64,000 nt of DNA from Prinia subflava (GCF_021018805.1 NC_086248.1:60893985-60957984); one strand, 5' to 3'. Counted from the stretch's first letter, positions 23,641-37,870 are shown. The notes: generated by a model not told the origin, from the sequence alone. Made by a program: numbers and translations.

Positions 23641-26600
23641 AATCTGGCTAAAGGGAAGGCTTGATTAAGGCCCTTCATACAAATCAAACAGCTGGAAAGA
23701 TTAGGAGTTCACTAGCAAAAGGCTTCATGTAAGGGAATGATTAAAAGTCCAAATTCACCAATTACAGACAGAGATATAAGGTGCTGGCTTAAACAGGGAA
23801 TAGAAGAAAGGAAAAGACCCTGGGGCACAGAACATACTAGGAGGACAACCTTGGCCGCTGTGAATGTGAAGATCACCTAAGTTTGTTCTGTGTTTGGAGA
23901 CACAGGATTGCTGTGTTTTCACTAACTCAGTAAAACTGCATCAGAGAACAGACCTGATTGCATCATTCCTTTCTCCTTTTAACAAAAGAGCTTTTTGGTT
24001 TCCTTTCACTGCCAGCACTAACATGTCCCTTGGGCCAAAGTGCATATGCAAATAGCAGAGCTTACTTATAAATTTTTAGACAATGAAAGAGAGTATCTGA
24101 ATAATTTGTGTTATAATTAATTAGAAATATGTCTGCTGCTAGCAATTAGTCACTCAACGAGAGATTTTTGGGGAACCCCTAGTAATCTTCACGCAAAGTA
24201 TTATAGGCTTTCAACACTTTCCAGGCAATTAAAGTTTACTAGTACAGTAAGTATTGCTCATATACCTTAGCAGAGAAAATTTAGAAGGAAAAGTGTTGTA
24301 GCTGTTGGTATACACTTCTGAAGTTTCCTTCTGCAGAAGCCGGCACATCAAAAAAATGGCTCCTATCTCAAAATCATTGCCATGTCCTAGTTTTTCTGTG
24401 GGACTGAGACACCTGCCCTAACATTTGGAATATCTTTTCCAAAGTAGTCATCAGCCACTTCCTTCCATGGGATGTGGATAACAGTCCTGACTAACAAAGA
24501 CTAGTCACTGCCCCCATTTGCTTTTTGTTGATTTTTCTCTCAGGCATGTGGTGTCAGAGCTTCTGTTATTCTTCCTGGAGGTAACTTTACTCTGTTCCCA
24601 TTGTTTTGGAAAAAAAAAAATCAAATAGGGTGACCAGAAAGAAAAATATGATGCACTGGTCATTTTGAAAATGTCTTTTGAAAAGAAAGTAATTCTTCTT
24701 GAGCTTTCTTGTATAGAAAAACTTAAAGAGATGAAACCCCAAAACTAGAACAGCAAAATTACACCCTGTTTTCTTCCTCAGTAACAGCCTAAATAAGAAA
24801 TAAAAGAAGTAACTTTTAAAAAATATTTTCTTTAAAAAATACCATATTCTAATTCTATGTCTTTGATAAATATCCCATTTTATCAGCTGTATGTACTGTT
24901 GGGCTTTATTCTTTCTTACTATGTTGATTTGGAATTATTTTATATTTTTTAATTTAGAAGTTCTTTATTAGGCAGTGTAGCCCTGTGCAATATTCGATAG
25001 CCAATATTCGATATTGCTATTTACTTTTGTTCCTGAGGTCTATTAAATCAGCAAGATGCCTCATTTTTAGTTATGCTACCATTTCTTCCTGCTTTCTTTC
25101 TTAGCAGATTGTTGTCATACACAGACCTCAAAGAATGAGGTCATGTATGGACTTTAGTCAAGGCTGCTATGAACATCTTTAGAGTCACTTAGATGAAATT
25201 AGTAACAGTAAAGCAAAATATGTAGTAGACTTAACTGAGCAATGGAACCTGCTTCCTATATTTGTTCTCAATTGTCCAATTGTTATAGAACAGGATACAT
25301 AAAAACCTCTATACAGTAAACATTCTTTTCTATTACTTTGTTTCACACTTGAGGTAACTAGATCTAACTTAAACCATTTTATGATGACACACATTTTCAC
25401 TTCAGTTCCCAGACTGAAGCACAGGCACCATCCATTATTGCCATGACTTCTTTTTAAAGTAATTTCAATTTCAAAATTCCACACATCCATTATTTAAAAT
25501 TATAAGCATGGGAAAACGTCAATTTCAGTCTCTTGACTTTCTGGAACATACTTTTTGCAGTGAATTCAGATAAATTAAAGCAGAATCTAAATGTGTGTTT
25601 TAACCAGCCAGCTCTGTGCTGCCCCAAATAAATTCCCCAAGCAGCAGTCAGTGAGGTGGTCAAAACTTGTCAGAAGGCTTTTTCTTTCTAATTTCCATAA
25701 TTCAAAATCTATGGTAACTTAATATTACCAAGATAACAATGCCAACAAAACCTTGCCAAGTGAATTGTAAATGAAAGGGGTGCTGCTGTTGTCCAACTTG
25801 CTCCCATGGACTAACTCCCCTTAGCCCACAGCAGCAAGAGGGCAAAGGACAATAGGAGGGAAGAGGAGTCAGACTGTTAGCAACGAATCAGCACAGGACA
25901 CAAAGGCTGAATGGAGGGCAGCATAACCTGGTGTCCCCATTGGCACCCTTTGATTTCCCATTAAAAAATTCACTATCTCAAATAAGAACAAAGTACAAAA
26001 AACAAGGCAAAATAAAAATTCAGGATGACTGAAAGGATCACAAAGAGTATTAGAGAGAAAGGACTATAATGGAAAAGTCCAGGTATATGGATTAAAGCAG
26101 GTGTGGCAGAAAATTCCTTTCTAACAGTGTAAACTAAGAGATAGTTAGGTACAACCAATTAAAGTTTTTCTATTAAGTATAAGGATGAGTTCCTAGTATT
26201 ATAAGTTTTTGCACTTCTAGGTGGAGGGAAGGCATTTTTCAAACATGAAGGAAAGATATGACCTTTTACAGCCTACTGGCATAACATTGCTAAGGATTGG
26301 CTTGACCTAAGAATGTGTCCCATCGATTTTAATGCCACTACTCAGATGAACAGGTTTATACAAATGAATGCAAGTTTGCACATCTGAGTCTTAAATTGAA
26401 AAGAGACAAAAAATGAGGCAAGTTAATGAGCATTATGAAATATTTCAAGTTAATATTTTTCCCTAATCTCATATTGTAATAGTAAGAAAGAGATCATCTG
26501 CTCTGCTAGAAATTTCAAATATCATTTTCTTAAAACAACAAATAGGCTTTTTAGATTAAAGACTTTTCATATAAGCCAGAAGAATCAATGATTCATTCAT

Positions 26601-28855
26601 CTCAAGAATTTTGGAAAATATTTGTTTACTTCTTACATTTTGTATTCCAACTTTTCTTTAAATTGTCATTCTGTTTTTGTTCCCAACCTAGATAAATAAA
26701 ATAATTAAAATATGTTTGTATATATTTTATTAACAGCTAGAAACAATTTTTTTCCTTGTAAGTAAACATCATCCCTGACATTCTTCGTATGAGAACAAAA
26801 AGCAAAGGAGAGAGAGAAATTACGGCAGCTATAAATCAGCTTTGTGGTTTTGATAATTTAATACATTTTTCACGGATTGCTTTCTCTGTCTGGCATCCTC
26901 ATAACAACTCAGTTGGCATGCAGCTTTGCAAGCTCATCTCTTTCCTGCACTCTCTTTTCCTTCCCAGTATAATATACTTCAAAGGAGTTTAGATTCCAAG
27001 CAGTGTTTTGCCAGGTGTACAAGCCAAAGACTCATCTTTTAATCCCTTACATTCGCATGATCCAATTCTCCAGATTAAAAATTATTTCATTCTTTTATTG
27101 TATGGGCAGAGCAATGAATATTATTGTAGAGTTAGTAAGTATAAGTGGCTATGCTGATGAGCTAACTTAATCCTTTGGAAGGGGATAATAGGGTAATAAA
27201 GCACGAAGGAATAATCTTAGTCATGTCTCTCCGGTATTGTGACAATTGCACCCTGTTCTAAAGCAGTCTCATGTAAAGCCACCAAAGAAAAAATGACTGG
27301 AGTCGTCAACTGCACAGATGAGGGAAACATCCCCACCTGTGTCAGTCATTTTAATGAGTCACAGGAGGAGGGAAAGTGCAGGAACAAATTAAACACAACA
27401 GTATTTTTCTCCCTTCCCCCCAACAAAAGAAAGTGAGAATAGTTACAATTTCATTTGCTTTTAAAGCACAGCACTTGGGTAATAAACGTCCCCTGCAAAT
27501 GTGCTGAGCAAACACCTCCGCATTCATCAATATGCGGGAGCTGTTTATTGCCTCATAAACTTGGAAGCAAGTGATATTGTCTCCTAAATCAATGCTTGCG
27601 TGGACATCCTAGGCACTGTAGGAGAACAGTACTTCCAGACAATGCTGATACTTAAATTAATGGTTCTAGTAATGACTGAAAGGCGCATTGTCACTACTAA
27701 AAAAGTTAGATATGGATTAAAAGTATGCCTAGGACACAATGTATATATGTTGTGGTAGGGATGTGTGTTTGTATGTGTCTCGTTACAGTTTTTATTCCTT
27801 TGGAATAAAAACTTACTACTCCATGCAGTTTTGACTTCAATGTGGGTTGAGCTGCCAATACATGGTCAAACTTGGTTTAAGCTTAGTTTATGTAGAAATC
27901 CAGTTTCTAAATCTGTGGAAAGTATGGCTTGGATTGTGAAACTGTGTTAGCTTTATCAATTTCAAACCAGATTAAAGAACTAAGAATAATCTGAATTCCA
28001 CGGTGTCCATTATCTGAAATTTATTATAAACACTATGGAGTTAGCTGACATTGTACTGTGGGTTTCTAATCTGCAGTGTCTCAATCTTGTCCTATCTTTT
28101 TTATCTGAAAGGAGAGAATGCACAGCTGGAAGGCATTGCTCCTGCCTTAATGTTCAAGGTACAAAGTCTGTGTAGGAGGGGGTGTGACAAGAATCGAGGA
28201 GGGACTAACTGATCAAGTGATGTGTTTTTCTTTCTATGCCTAGCACTGTCCATATTGCAACAAGAAGGACTAATTGCTTCCTGAGCAACCATAACTTTAA
28301 TAACAGCAGGGAAATGCAGCAGAATGTAAATTAGACTTCCATATAAGCCAGCCATCTCGCTATATGCCATGGGTCCCAGGCAAACCTGAGTAGCTCCTGC
28401 TTTTCATGATGTTGAGGGAAACTAATTTAGCAGTAATATAGGTACACTTACCCCCATTTGTGTCTCATCTTCTCAAGGCAATCAACCATGCTGCTAGATC
28501 ATCCCCTAATTTGCAGAGAAACAGCACAAAGGCACTGAAACAAAAAACATTCCTCATCTCCTCCTCATCTTTTACCCCAGAATGATTTACAATTACTAAC
28601 GAAATCCTAATACTACACTATAGTGAAGGTTTCCCATCTTCAGACTGTTCCAGGCAGATCCTACTGTGTAAGGGAACAACAGTACTCTATTTGAGATAAT
28701 TTATATTTATTTATTTACAGAGTATTTTCTCCTGATAAGTTGCATTTCTGAAGATCTTATGTTGGCATTTAGTACCACAAGCTTCACTTCTGCAAGCAGT
28801 GATGCACTACTGCTGTGTCCCAGGAGGGTGCAGTATAAACTCCTTACCAAGCCCA

Positions 28856-28902
28856 TTCTGATTTTATTCTGATTTTATTCTGATTTTATTCTGATTTTAA
28901 TC
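28856..28902. repeat. tandem repeat, 11-bp unit, about four copies
   Basis: Four consecutive units of the type ttctgatttta repeat every 11 bp, the last one diverging to tgattttaatc. The period is close to one turn of the double helix. Confidence 0.9.
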
Positions 28903-31542
28903 TTTTGCTTCAAGAACTCTTTGAATTAGCCATGTCCATTGTAGCATTGATTAGCAAAATGGTTTTTTGGGTAAGTAAAGTTCTAAATGGGCTTTCTTCA
29001 AACTTTGCAAAGCAAAAACCTGTTTTTGATAAGTGAAACTGTTATCTGTAAAAGGCAAATATTTTGCTAAACATCAGACCTCTTATAATATAACAGCTTA
29101 AAATGAAAATAAAATAAAATTGTAATTTCTGGGTAAAGTCAACAGGAGTCCAATTCAGATTTCAGAATTTTTTATGACATCATTACTAGCATCCAAGCAG
29201 TGCTGAGAAAGAGCAAACCAGCTGGACAGCTTTATGCCACTGTCATACATATTCTAAAAGGGGTAATAGTGAACAGAAAATTAAGCGTGCATATGTAACG
29301 TGACACAGTTGCAATGAAGCGTAGCAAAATTTCAGGCTGCCTGTGCAAAAGCTGTGCACCACTGAGTCCTGACTTAATAGCCCTCTCTGTGTAGTTCTGT
29401 TGTAGCCTGGAGAGAATACTAGGTATGGTTTTGATTTATCTTGTCACTAGAATGCAGCTGATGAACTAAAGCAAATCCAGAGAATGGGAACAGGAAGATG
29501 AACTTACTGGGAAAAAACCCCAACCAGTCAAGTACAGGCAACTTAGTGAAGGAGTAACTGAGAAGAAATATAACAAGTTTTAAATTTTTGTAGGGTATGA
29601 ATGCTAAGGAGAAAGAAAAATTACCTTATTTCAAAGCAAAGACAAAATCCAGAAAGCTCCTTTAGTTTTGGAGTACGATGGAGTACGATCCCGAAAGGAG
29701 TAGCAGAAGACCTATGCATTGGGAATTTAAACTAATTTTAATAAGACAACAGAAAATTAATATCAAATACTGTTCTCTGTTATCAGGCTTTGGTTTTGGT
29801 GATGTAACAGCATCTCCCTCTTGCTTCCTCTCAGGGAATGAAATAAGTGGTTCATTAGTATTTTCTTACCACAGAGAGGAAAAAAAAATTGATTGCTTAG
29901 TGAAGCAGCAGTCCAATATTTGTATTTCTGCTTGGAGAAGCATTGCAAGATTTTTAGCAGGTGAAATACATCTTTTCACACGGAAGAGCTGCCCCTGGTG
30001 TTGCCTTCTCATCCTGGAGAAGGGAGTCTCCAGGCAGAGTTCAGGGTGTGGCACCCTTGAAATACACAAGAGGAAAGCTATAAATCCTGAATATTTAAGA
30101 AGTACATATATTTGGTACTTTCTTGGAACAAAATCTATTTCATAGCTATAAAATAAACAGATGCACAGCTACAGTGTATTGTGCTGGGCTCCCAAGCACA
30201 ACCACGGGATAATTCTCTCTTTCCATAAACACATCCTGAGCCCCTGCAGAAAATTCAGCCTGCTTGGTAGCAACAGCTTCTGCTTTGCCTAGAATGGCTC
30301 TGAGTTCTCATTGTCTGTGTCCTCCTTTCCACTTCATTTGCAGTCCCTGACAATTTTGATCCTCCTCTGTTCCTTTTAGAGTCCTTTATGGACATGTTCT
30401 CTCCCCACCCTTTCAGCCCATGTCCTTTCATGATCTTGCTCTACTTGTTGTTTCTCTATCACTCCTGCCCTAATACTCATCAGCTTTCTGTGTTTTCTCC
30501 CCTGGTGCTTTTTTAAACCATCTAAATTAGGCACATTCACACAGGCAACATTCCATAAACACCCTTTTAGTTGGAAAGTGTCCGCACTACTAGAATTTGA
30601 GTGGATATATTGCCCTTGACTTCAGCGAGGCCAGGATTTCAATCTTACAATGCTCACATTTCTCTACTGTCTCAAAAGCAGGAAATTACGAAGTCCCTAG
30701 GCAGTACAAATACAGTTATTTGTGCCATACAAAATGTAGCCTGGTTATAAGACTATTACTTGCTTGGCTTTTCAGTCCTACCAGAATACTTTGGCTGGCT
30801 TTCTGCAAAGGTTAACAAAAGTTAGATAAATAAGGGCTTGGTGCACTTAGATACTTTATCATTCCATAATGTGTCTTGCTCTATCTGTGTATTCAGCCAG
30901 AAGAATGTTGGCCATGTTCCTGTCTCATTTCTAAATGCTGGCAAGCTAACTGTAATCAAGGTATTCCTTTTAAAAGGATTGATTTAGGGCTAAATGGAGC
31001 TCTCTACTCCTTGCAGCTTTGGGTCCTTCAAAAATCAGGGAACATTCAACTTCTGAATAAAAGTAATAGCCCTGGAGTTTTTCCCTCATTACCTTCGTTT
31101 TCAATCCTTTTCCCATGATGTTTATGGAAACTTTCCCTTCAGTCCTCTTCTTTTAATATTTGTTATTCTATCTTGTTCTTCCTCATACTTGAAGGCTCTG
31201 TGATATTCAGCCCTTTTTATTCTTGATGACTGATTTCTCCTTCCTCTGGCCATCATCTTATCTCTTTCTCTAACCCTGAAGGACATATCATGGGAGAGGA
31301 ATAGAAGCTCAGTGTAAAGTAGTTTCAGAAAGAGAAGAATTGAGAGAGTATTAAACAAAACTCGTTGAAAACACCCAAAGAAAGAAGAATGAAAATAACA
31401 CCTAAAGGAAGAAAGCAAAGAGAAAAACGAATGAACAGGGAAAAACAACAACAACAAACCATCACAAGTGTTTAAAGTGGGGACTTTGATCAATGTTTAT
31501 ATAGAAGACTTGGTCAAACTTTATGCAGAACAAAAACAGAAA

Positions 31543-31608
31543 ATGCAGAAAATGTAGAAAAATTATGCAGAAAATGTAGAAAAATCATGCAGAAAATGTA
31601 GTCATGGA
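31543..31608. repeat. tandem repeat, 22-bp unit, three copies
   Basis: Units starting atgcagaaaatgtag begin at 31543, 31565 and 31587, exactly 22 bp apart, with the third copy diverging near its end. The unit is A-rich with A4-A5 tracts in phase. Confidence 0.9.
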
Positions 31609-33681
31609 GAAAAGTCATGGAGACCTCTTATTGGGCAAAAGAAATGTGGCAGGAGGAAAGAAAATGAGGTAAGGAAATTAAAATTCAAAGCTGTCCCATT
31701 GCATAGTGTTTCAGATTTTGATAGAATTGTTACATTCAAAAGATCCATACAAGTTAATAAGCATGTATAAAATAATAAAATACTTAGTTATTATTTAGGC
31801 AAGACACATATAATTTTGTCCCTGATCCAACACAGCACTCAAGCACTAGGTTAATTCCCATGAAGTCAAGCAAAACTAAGTATTTTACTAAAATGAGTCT
31901 AATCTCCCTCCAGATTACTCAAGATGTATTGGTTGAATACTCTGCAATGAGAGTTTGGGATTTGTATTGTTCAAACACAAGAGCTATCTCACAGCTTCTC
32001 AGTGATTTTAGCAAAATAAGTAAATAGGAAAGGGCTTGAAGGAAAAGGTAGACCTGGGCTGGATAGTCGAGGGTACAACTTCCTGCTCATCTAGCCCCAG
32101 GGGGACAAAGTTACTCTTTCCTTCCTCCCAGCAGCACCTTTTACTCCAGTGTCTCTTGGTGTCCAGTCTCGTTGCCCAAATCTCCAACATAGTCAAAGCA
32201 GATGGCATTTTACTGCTATATGGTGCCTCCAGCCTCCTGCTGCTACAGCCAGCCCTGTGCAATGCTGCCGCCTTGCCTTCCTGTGTGCTCCCACCCAGAT
32301 TTTGTTCCAAAGAAAAGCTGTGCACCAGATCTGACAGACTCAGGAAGACTTACTGCACCAACACAGAATTGAAGTTCACAGGATCCTTACGCAGCTGAGC
32401 ACTAACACAGCACTGAGCTTCTTTTTCAGTGTTATAGCAGCTTTAGTCCCTTCTTCACCCACAAGCCTACTGGAGACGTCACTGCTGATATTCCATCTCC
32501 GCACATGCTCTGGGTCTTTCATAGGACCAATAAACCATGCACAATCCCCAGTTATTCTGCACATGAAGTCACATTTCATATTTCAGAAATTGGTCTGATA
32601 GCTTCTTTTCTCTGGTATGATTTGGGTTTTCAGGCTGGGCTGAGCAGAGGTAAGAGCTAGTTTTGGCAGAGATAAAGTTGCATTTGAAACATGATAAAAG
32701 TGAATAAATGAAATTCCATCAATTTATTGCCACCCAAAAAAGCATCTAATAAGGGATTCCATAGAAGAGTTCATGCACTAAACTTCACATACACCTCAGC
32801 ACAATTCTAAGAAATTTATAAATTAATCACAGAGAATAATGTTCTGGTTACCAGTTTGTCACTCGGTGTTCACATCAACTCCCATAGGAGTTGAGGGTCA
32901 CTCTCTCCTCTCAATACTGAGTCAGTATTTTCTTTCTATGCCCTAGGGAAATGATGTCTTGCATACCTATGGATCAGGAGCTTTCAGGAGCTTCCATTTT
33001 CAACTGAATGGAAAGGAAGTTTTCCAGTGGGCAGCAAAGGAGATAAGAAATATTCTAATAAAGATTTCACTTCTCAGTGAAATAGGCATCCATGCAGGCA
33101 GGAAGCAGGTTGAAGGCATACTGGCAGCAGATAAATCCTCCAGCTCCACTTTCCTTATCCCATCTCTGCATCACAATACATTGAGTTGTCATCTGCCATT
33201 TGTGTATTCATTCTAATTCTTTCTGCCTTGTTATTCTGTCAATTTCTTAATCTATTTACACTGACTTTATTTTCAGTGTGTCTATTGTGACAGCAAATCC
33301 TAGAATTGCCTTGGGTGTTGTCTGAATATGGCCATTATCAAATCATAATGTCTACCCAGATGAGGAACTGTAAAGGCCCTAGGCATCAGTAGGAGTCCTT
33401 AACAGCTGCCTGCAGTTTAGACCTGCATATCAATTTCCACCTTGGAGGATCCGCTGCAGTATTATAAGGTGAATAGGCACTGTGTGTATTAAAATTTGGA
33501 TTAGTGGCTCAACCAAAACGTTCACTTTCCCTCCCTCTCTCTCTCTTTGTCTCTCGTTTTTCACATTAATAAACTTGCTATCTCCATCTTTTGTTGGTAA
33601 ACTATATAAAAATGCAAATGATCCAGAATCCAATTAATTTCTGGAAGGTTGCAGCTGTTTTGGGCCCTATTCACAAAGACA

Positions 33682-33727
33682 TGTGGTGTGTGTGCGTGCG
33701 TGTGTGTGTGTGTACGCGTGTGTATGC
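33682..33727. repeat. TG-rich microsatellite with interspersed CG steps
   Basis: An imperfect (TG)n array is interrupted by tgcg and tacg units. Alternating purine-pyrimidine sequence of this kind is prone to Z-DNA formation. The opposite strand gives a His/Thr-rich frame that is not a gene. Confidence 0.9.
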
Positions 33728-36700
33728 ATCTGATTGCTAAGAAAATCAGGCCTTATTATTGAAGCCTTGACTCTCAAAATTTGAGCTATTGTTCTTTGCC
33801 AGTGCTGATGCAAACAGATAATTTCCAAATTGTGTTCCACGTTTATTAAAGTGGTAGAAAATGTGGCTAATTTCAGACAAAGCTGAGAAAAGGTGGAGCT
33901 TGAGAGCTGAAATAGGAGATCTGGGAAATCTGTTTCCATTACAACAAAGAAAAGTTTATCTAATATCTCAAAAAGCATTAATTACTGTGAGGCACAGGCG
34001 AACACATTGTGGATTTCTTCATCTATTTTGTCATTCTTCATTGCTTTATTCTACTACTGTGAGTTGTTTGGCTTCATTTGGTGTTTTGTTTTGGGGGATT
34101 TTTTTGCTTATATCTACTGTGTAGTTATGAAATTGAGACCATCTTGGGAATATTTTTCATTACCCCAGCCAGGCTTTGAACGGAAATTTATCAGGGCCAG
34201 ACAGTTTGAAGCAACATATATAATTGTTCCCATTACTGGTTGAATTTGGGCAAGACACTCAGGACTGATTTTTCAATCCATATTTTTATATTAAAGGGCT
34301 CCATTTATGGCTTCCCAGTTTGCACCTGAAGCTGAAGCAACAAACATCAAAACAAACCTTTAACAACACTGTGAGCACATAGGTCTCACAATGATACACA
34401 TTGATCTCCTGTGTATCTGTTCCCTCACACTAATATGTTTTCCATGAGCAACTGGATCAACAGTATCTTATTTTCTATCATATTTATATCTTTGTCTGCT
34501 CTTGTCTGCCTTCTCTACTGTCTATACAGGTTCAGTAGATTTCTGTCACTGGGATATTTGTACTCTTTCTCCTTTACCTAATGAAGCCCAAAGGAGTTTA
34601 GTATCCATGAGACCTCTTCCTCTGTGCTCTTCTATCTATTTGCTTAAGTTGGCCAACAGTTCAAAATTTATGTAAGTGAAGGGAGACAGGGCTGACTACA
34701 GCATGATCATAGACCAGGCTGAAAAGACAATTTTTCCTTAGCTGTAAAAATCTGGGAATCGTATTTCATTTATTCTTAAAACAAAGATTTGGTATTTTTC
34801 TAAAACAGTCAATAAGGAAGTACAAGCATCATAATATGAATAAGGAAGGCGAATTCAGAAAGATAGTCTGTCGTCTTTATTGTTACAAGCATTTGATGAA
34901 ATTAAAGCCATCATGGAAGTCCTACATTTCAGGTACATGGAGCCTATTAGACATATGTAGAGCAAGCCCTTCTCAGTTTATTATAGTCAGCAGTTTCAGC
35001 AGCGAGTGCATGCAAGGCTAAATTCAGCCTTGTGCAGGGAGCTTGTGTTAGGTCAGAGCACCATATAAATCCCACTTGAGCTCTAAAAATAGAATTCCAA
35101 AGTGGAATTTAAAACCCTGTGATAGCGTCTTGTACAGGCAAGAATTTAATGAAGAAGAGACAATTTTTGCCAAGGTTGTGGCAGCCTCTCTAAATACAGT
35201 CTCCCTCACACCAGCCCACAGAGGCAGCAACCAGGCCGGTTTCACCAAGCATGGCTTTTCACTGAATAAGGTGCTGAGGGGCCTTGATTAATAAGAATAG
35301 GCTCCTTTATGGGCAATAAATTGAAGGCTGCCCTCTTCCCTGGGACAGAGCTAAAGGTTTGATCAGATAACTGGGGGTTTAAGTTAAATATTTTACAGGG
35401 AAGGCTTTTCTTCTTTTGGCTTTGTTGTGGCTAGTAATGTACAGAGATAATGCATATTGGGAGCACTGATAACAGAAAGAATAAGCAGATCTACAGCAAG
35501 AAAAATGGCAGAGAGGCTCCCATCTCAAGCACAGTTCTGGAAAGCCTGGAAGAGGAGAGATACAATCGATAAGGTTATGTGTGCATCAGCTGTAACTGCT
35601 TGTCTTTCTGCCAAAGCAACCTTCAGTGTTAGAGCCCTGCAGGGGAGCTTACAATTGCAGGGCAAAATCGGGGTGTAATCCTTGTGCAGGATACTTTATT
35701 TCCACTGTCATGTAATAGTCTCTGAATAAAGAGCAGTAAGGGTTCAGGTGATGTCTTTATTCAGAAGTCTTGAGAAAGCACCAAAGAGTTCCCAGAATTG
35801 CAACTCTGGTAGAGGCACTGGAGAGAAAACTCTCCTGCTACTTTCTGTAGTCTGGAACACAGAAAATATTTCACAAAATTATGTGATATATAAAGTCTTA
35901 AAACTGAGAGGGTCCTCGCATGCAAAGGAGAAGAATTTAGAAGAGTGTAAGTAACAGCTCCATCTGCTGATGCCATCTTTATTGCAATTTATTTAAGTCT
36001 CTTTTATATAGCTCCCCTGCCTTCCCAGCCTTCTTTCAAATTTAGATCCTTTTCTTCTTTCCCAGTTGGCATCATTATCTGAAATAATTCAGATTTCATT
36101 GTAGTGAACAAAGTATAGATATTTCTTTAAGGTAGTGACTACACTGGAGATCCTGGCAAATAGTCCCAGATCACTAGATAAGGTGGTTTCTGTCATAATT
36201 CCTTTGAGAGAAGAAGGAGGAAAAGTCTGTCCCTCTCGAATAAGAAGTGGCCTGTTAAAGTAATCAAAGAAAATAAATTTATTCATGTGAGTCAAGAAGA
36301 AATATCTGAAACTGTATCATTTTCTTACAGGGCCTACCTTTGTAATGTGTGCATTGCCTTCTGCCAGGACTAGTTATCCTTAATGTGTATTGACAGGAAG
36401 TTCAAGATACCTACCATTTGTGTGAATTGTACAACACGTGTGTTATTCATTCCCTCGTCTTAGTTAATCAGCCACATTTTGAATATCCCAGGTGCAGAGA
36501 TACTTTAGAAGAATGTAAGATCATATTAAGAGCCATTACTAGTAAGGCCAAAGCTTCAGCACCTATTTCTGCATGACACTTGCCTTGATTCTTTCCAGAC
36601 TTCAGCTATGTTCATCCTAAATAGATGTGGTCACTGCATTTTCATAACTCTCAGCGCATGACCAATCTACTTGCTTAGTTTCCCCTTTCAGACTATGCAC

Positions 36701-37009
36701 CCATAGTATCAGGAAATTATTTTTACACATCTACCACTATGGTTTTTAAATATGGTTCTTAATATCTTCATTTGATATTCCGTAGTTTTCATGCAGGAAG
36801 GATCAAGATCCATCCTTCTCTCTGTGTTCATGATTTCTCAGATTTCTGTCACATTCTTACAGGTCATCCTTCTTTCCAGGATAACGTGTGCTAGCAGCTC
36901 CTGTTGTAGTTGCTGAGTGGCTTTCCTTAACATGATGGCTGCTTTACCGCTTTGATCATTTTTGTTGCTTTTCTCGGAAATTTTCTGTTTTACCTGTATC
37001 ATTTTTTGA

Positions 37010-37870
37010 AAAAAGGAGACCTGACAGTATTCAGCACACACTATTCAGTGTGGGGTTGAGTGATGGTTTTCTGTAGCAGCACAGTGATGTTCTCTGTTTT
37101 GTTCTTCATTTATTTCCTAATGTTTTCTAACATTTGACTTGCCTTCGTGACTGCTATTAAGCATCAGGTTGACATTTTGTAGGACTATCTGTCATAACCC
37201 CAGATCTATCTCCTAAGTAGTAATGATCAACGCCATCATATTAATATGTGGAGTTAGAATTGGTTTTCCCATGTGCATTGCTTTCCATTTATCTACAGTG
37301 AATTTCATTTGTCACTTAATTGCCCAGTCACTCAGACTCATAAGGTTCCTCCGTAGGTTTATTTGGTCGCTGCTTGCCCTTACTATCTTGAACAGCTCTA
37401 TATCCTCATCAAACCTCCAGGATTCCCTGTTCACTCACTCTCCCAAATCACTTATGAATACAGTGACCATCTCAGTTGCCAGCTCGGATTACACTGGCAC
37501 TGCAAGGGTGAAACACACTCTATTGCAAAAATTATTAATTCAATTTTCCTGTTTCCTCTCCATTAAACAGTTTCTTATACACGTGGGAACTTTTCCCTTT
37601 ATCCCATCACTGCTCAGCTTTCTTATAAACTTCTTAGGAAGGATTTTTTAGGAGACCTTTGGAAATCCAAGTAAATTAAGCCAACTGAATTAACACCATC
37701 CATACACATTGATCTCTTCAGAGAACTCTAGTAAATTTGGAAGACAAGACTGTCCATTATAAAAGCCATGTTGACTTTTTCCAAGTTTGTCAAAGTTACT
37801 ACCTGCTCTTTCTTAGGCTATTAATAATTTTATAAGCTGACAAATATGATATCTTCAGAGTTATTCCAGC
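37010..37870 (-). mobile_element. ancient CR1/L3-like LINE, reverse transcriptase relic
   Basis: On the minus strand this is a strongly decayed copy of an old amniote CR1/L3-type LINE ORF2, much more divergent than the other CR1 copies here. In sense order it starts near 37870 and shows the YLDF-type reverse transcriptase block near 37680-37640. Next come a GIKGKV.-type segment near 37600, an MKF.VDK segment and an MHMGK segment near 37310-37270. It then runs on through the thumb/C-terminal region towards about 37010. Stops and frameshifts occur throughout. The + strand open frame at 37223-37651 is its antisense shadow. Order and spacing of the blocks match the family over more than 800 bp, so the call is firm; the exact ends are not. 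Confidence 0.8.

Larger units (their letters stand above)
17635..37009. other. long intergenic stretch, no gene found
   Basis: No supported exon, RNA gene or young transposon in about 19 kb. It contains a 41-T homopolymer (21827-21867), tandem repeats at 28856-28902 and 31543-31608, a TG/CG microsatellite at 33682-33727, a small hairpin at 23620-23640 and a G/T-rich strand-asymmetric tract at 19378-19490. Stretches around 22640-22900, 24030-24260, 26780-26995 and 27470-27700 look repeat-free, keep scattered CpGs and carry homeodomain or POU-like motifs. They are the best candidates for conserved regulatory DNA, but conservation cannot be measured here. Confidence 0.55.

Noticed and set aside
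37223..37651. 142-codon frame on the + strand
   Set aside because: It is the antisense of an ancient LINE reverse transcriptase relic.
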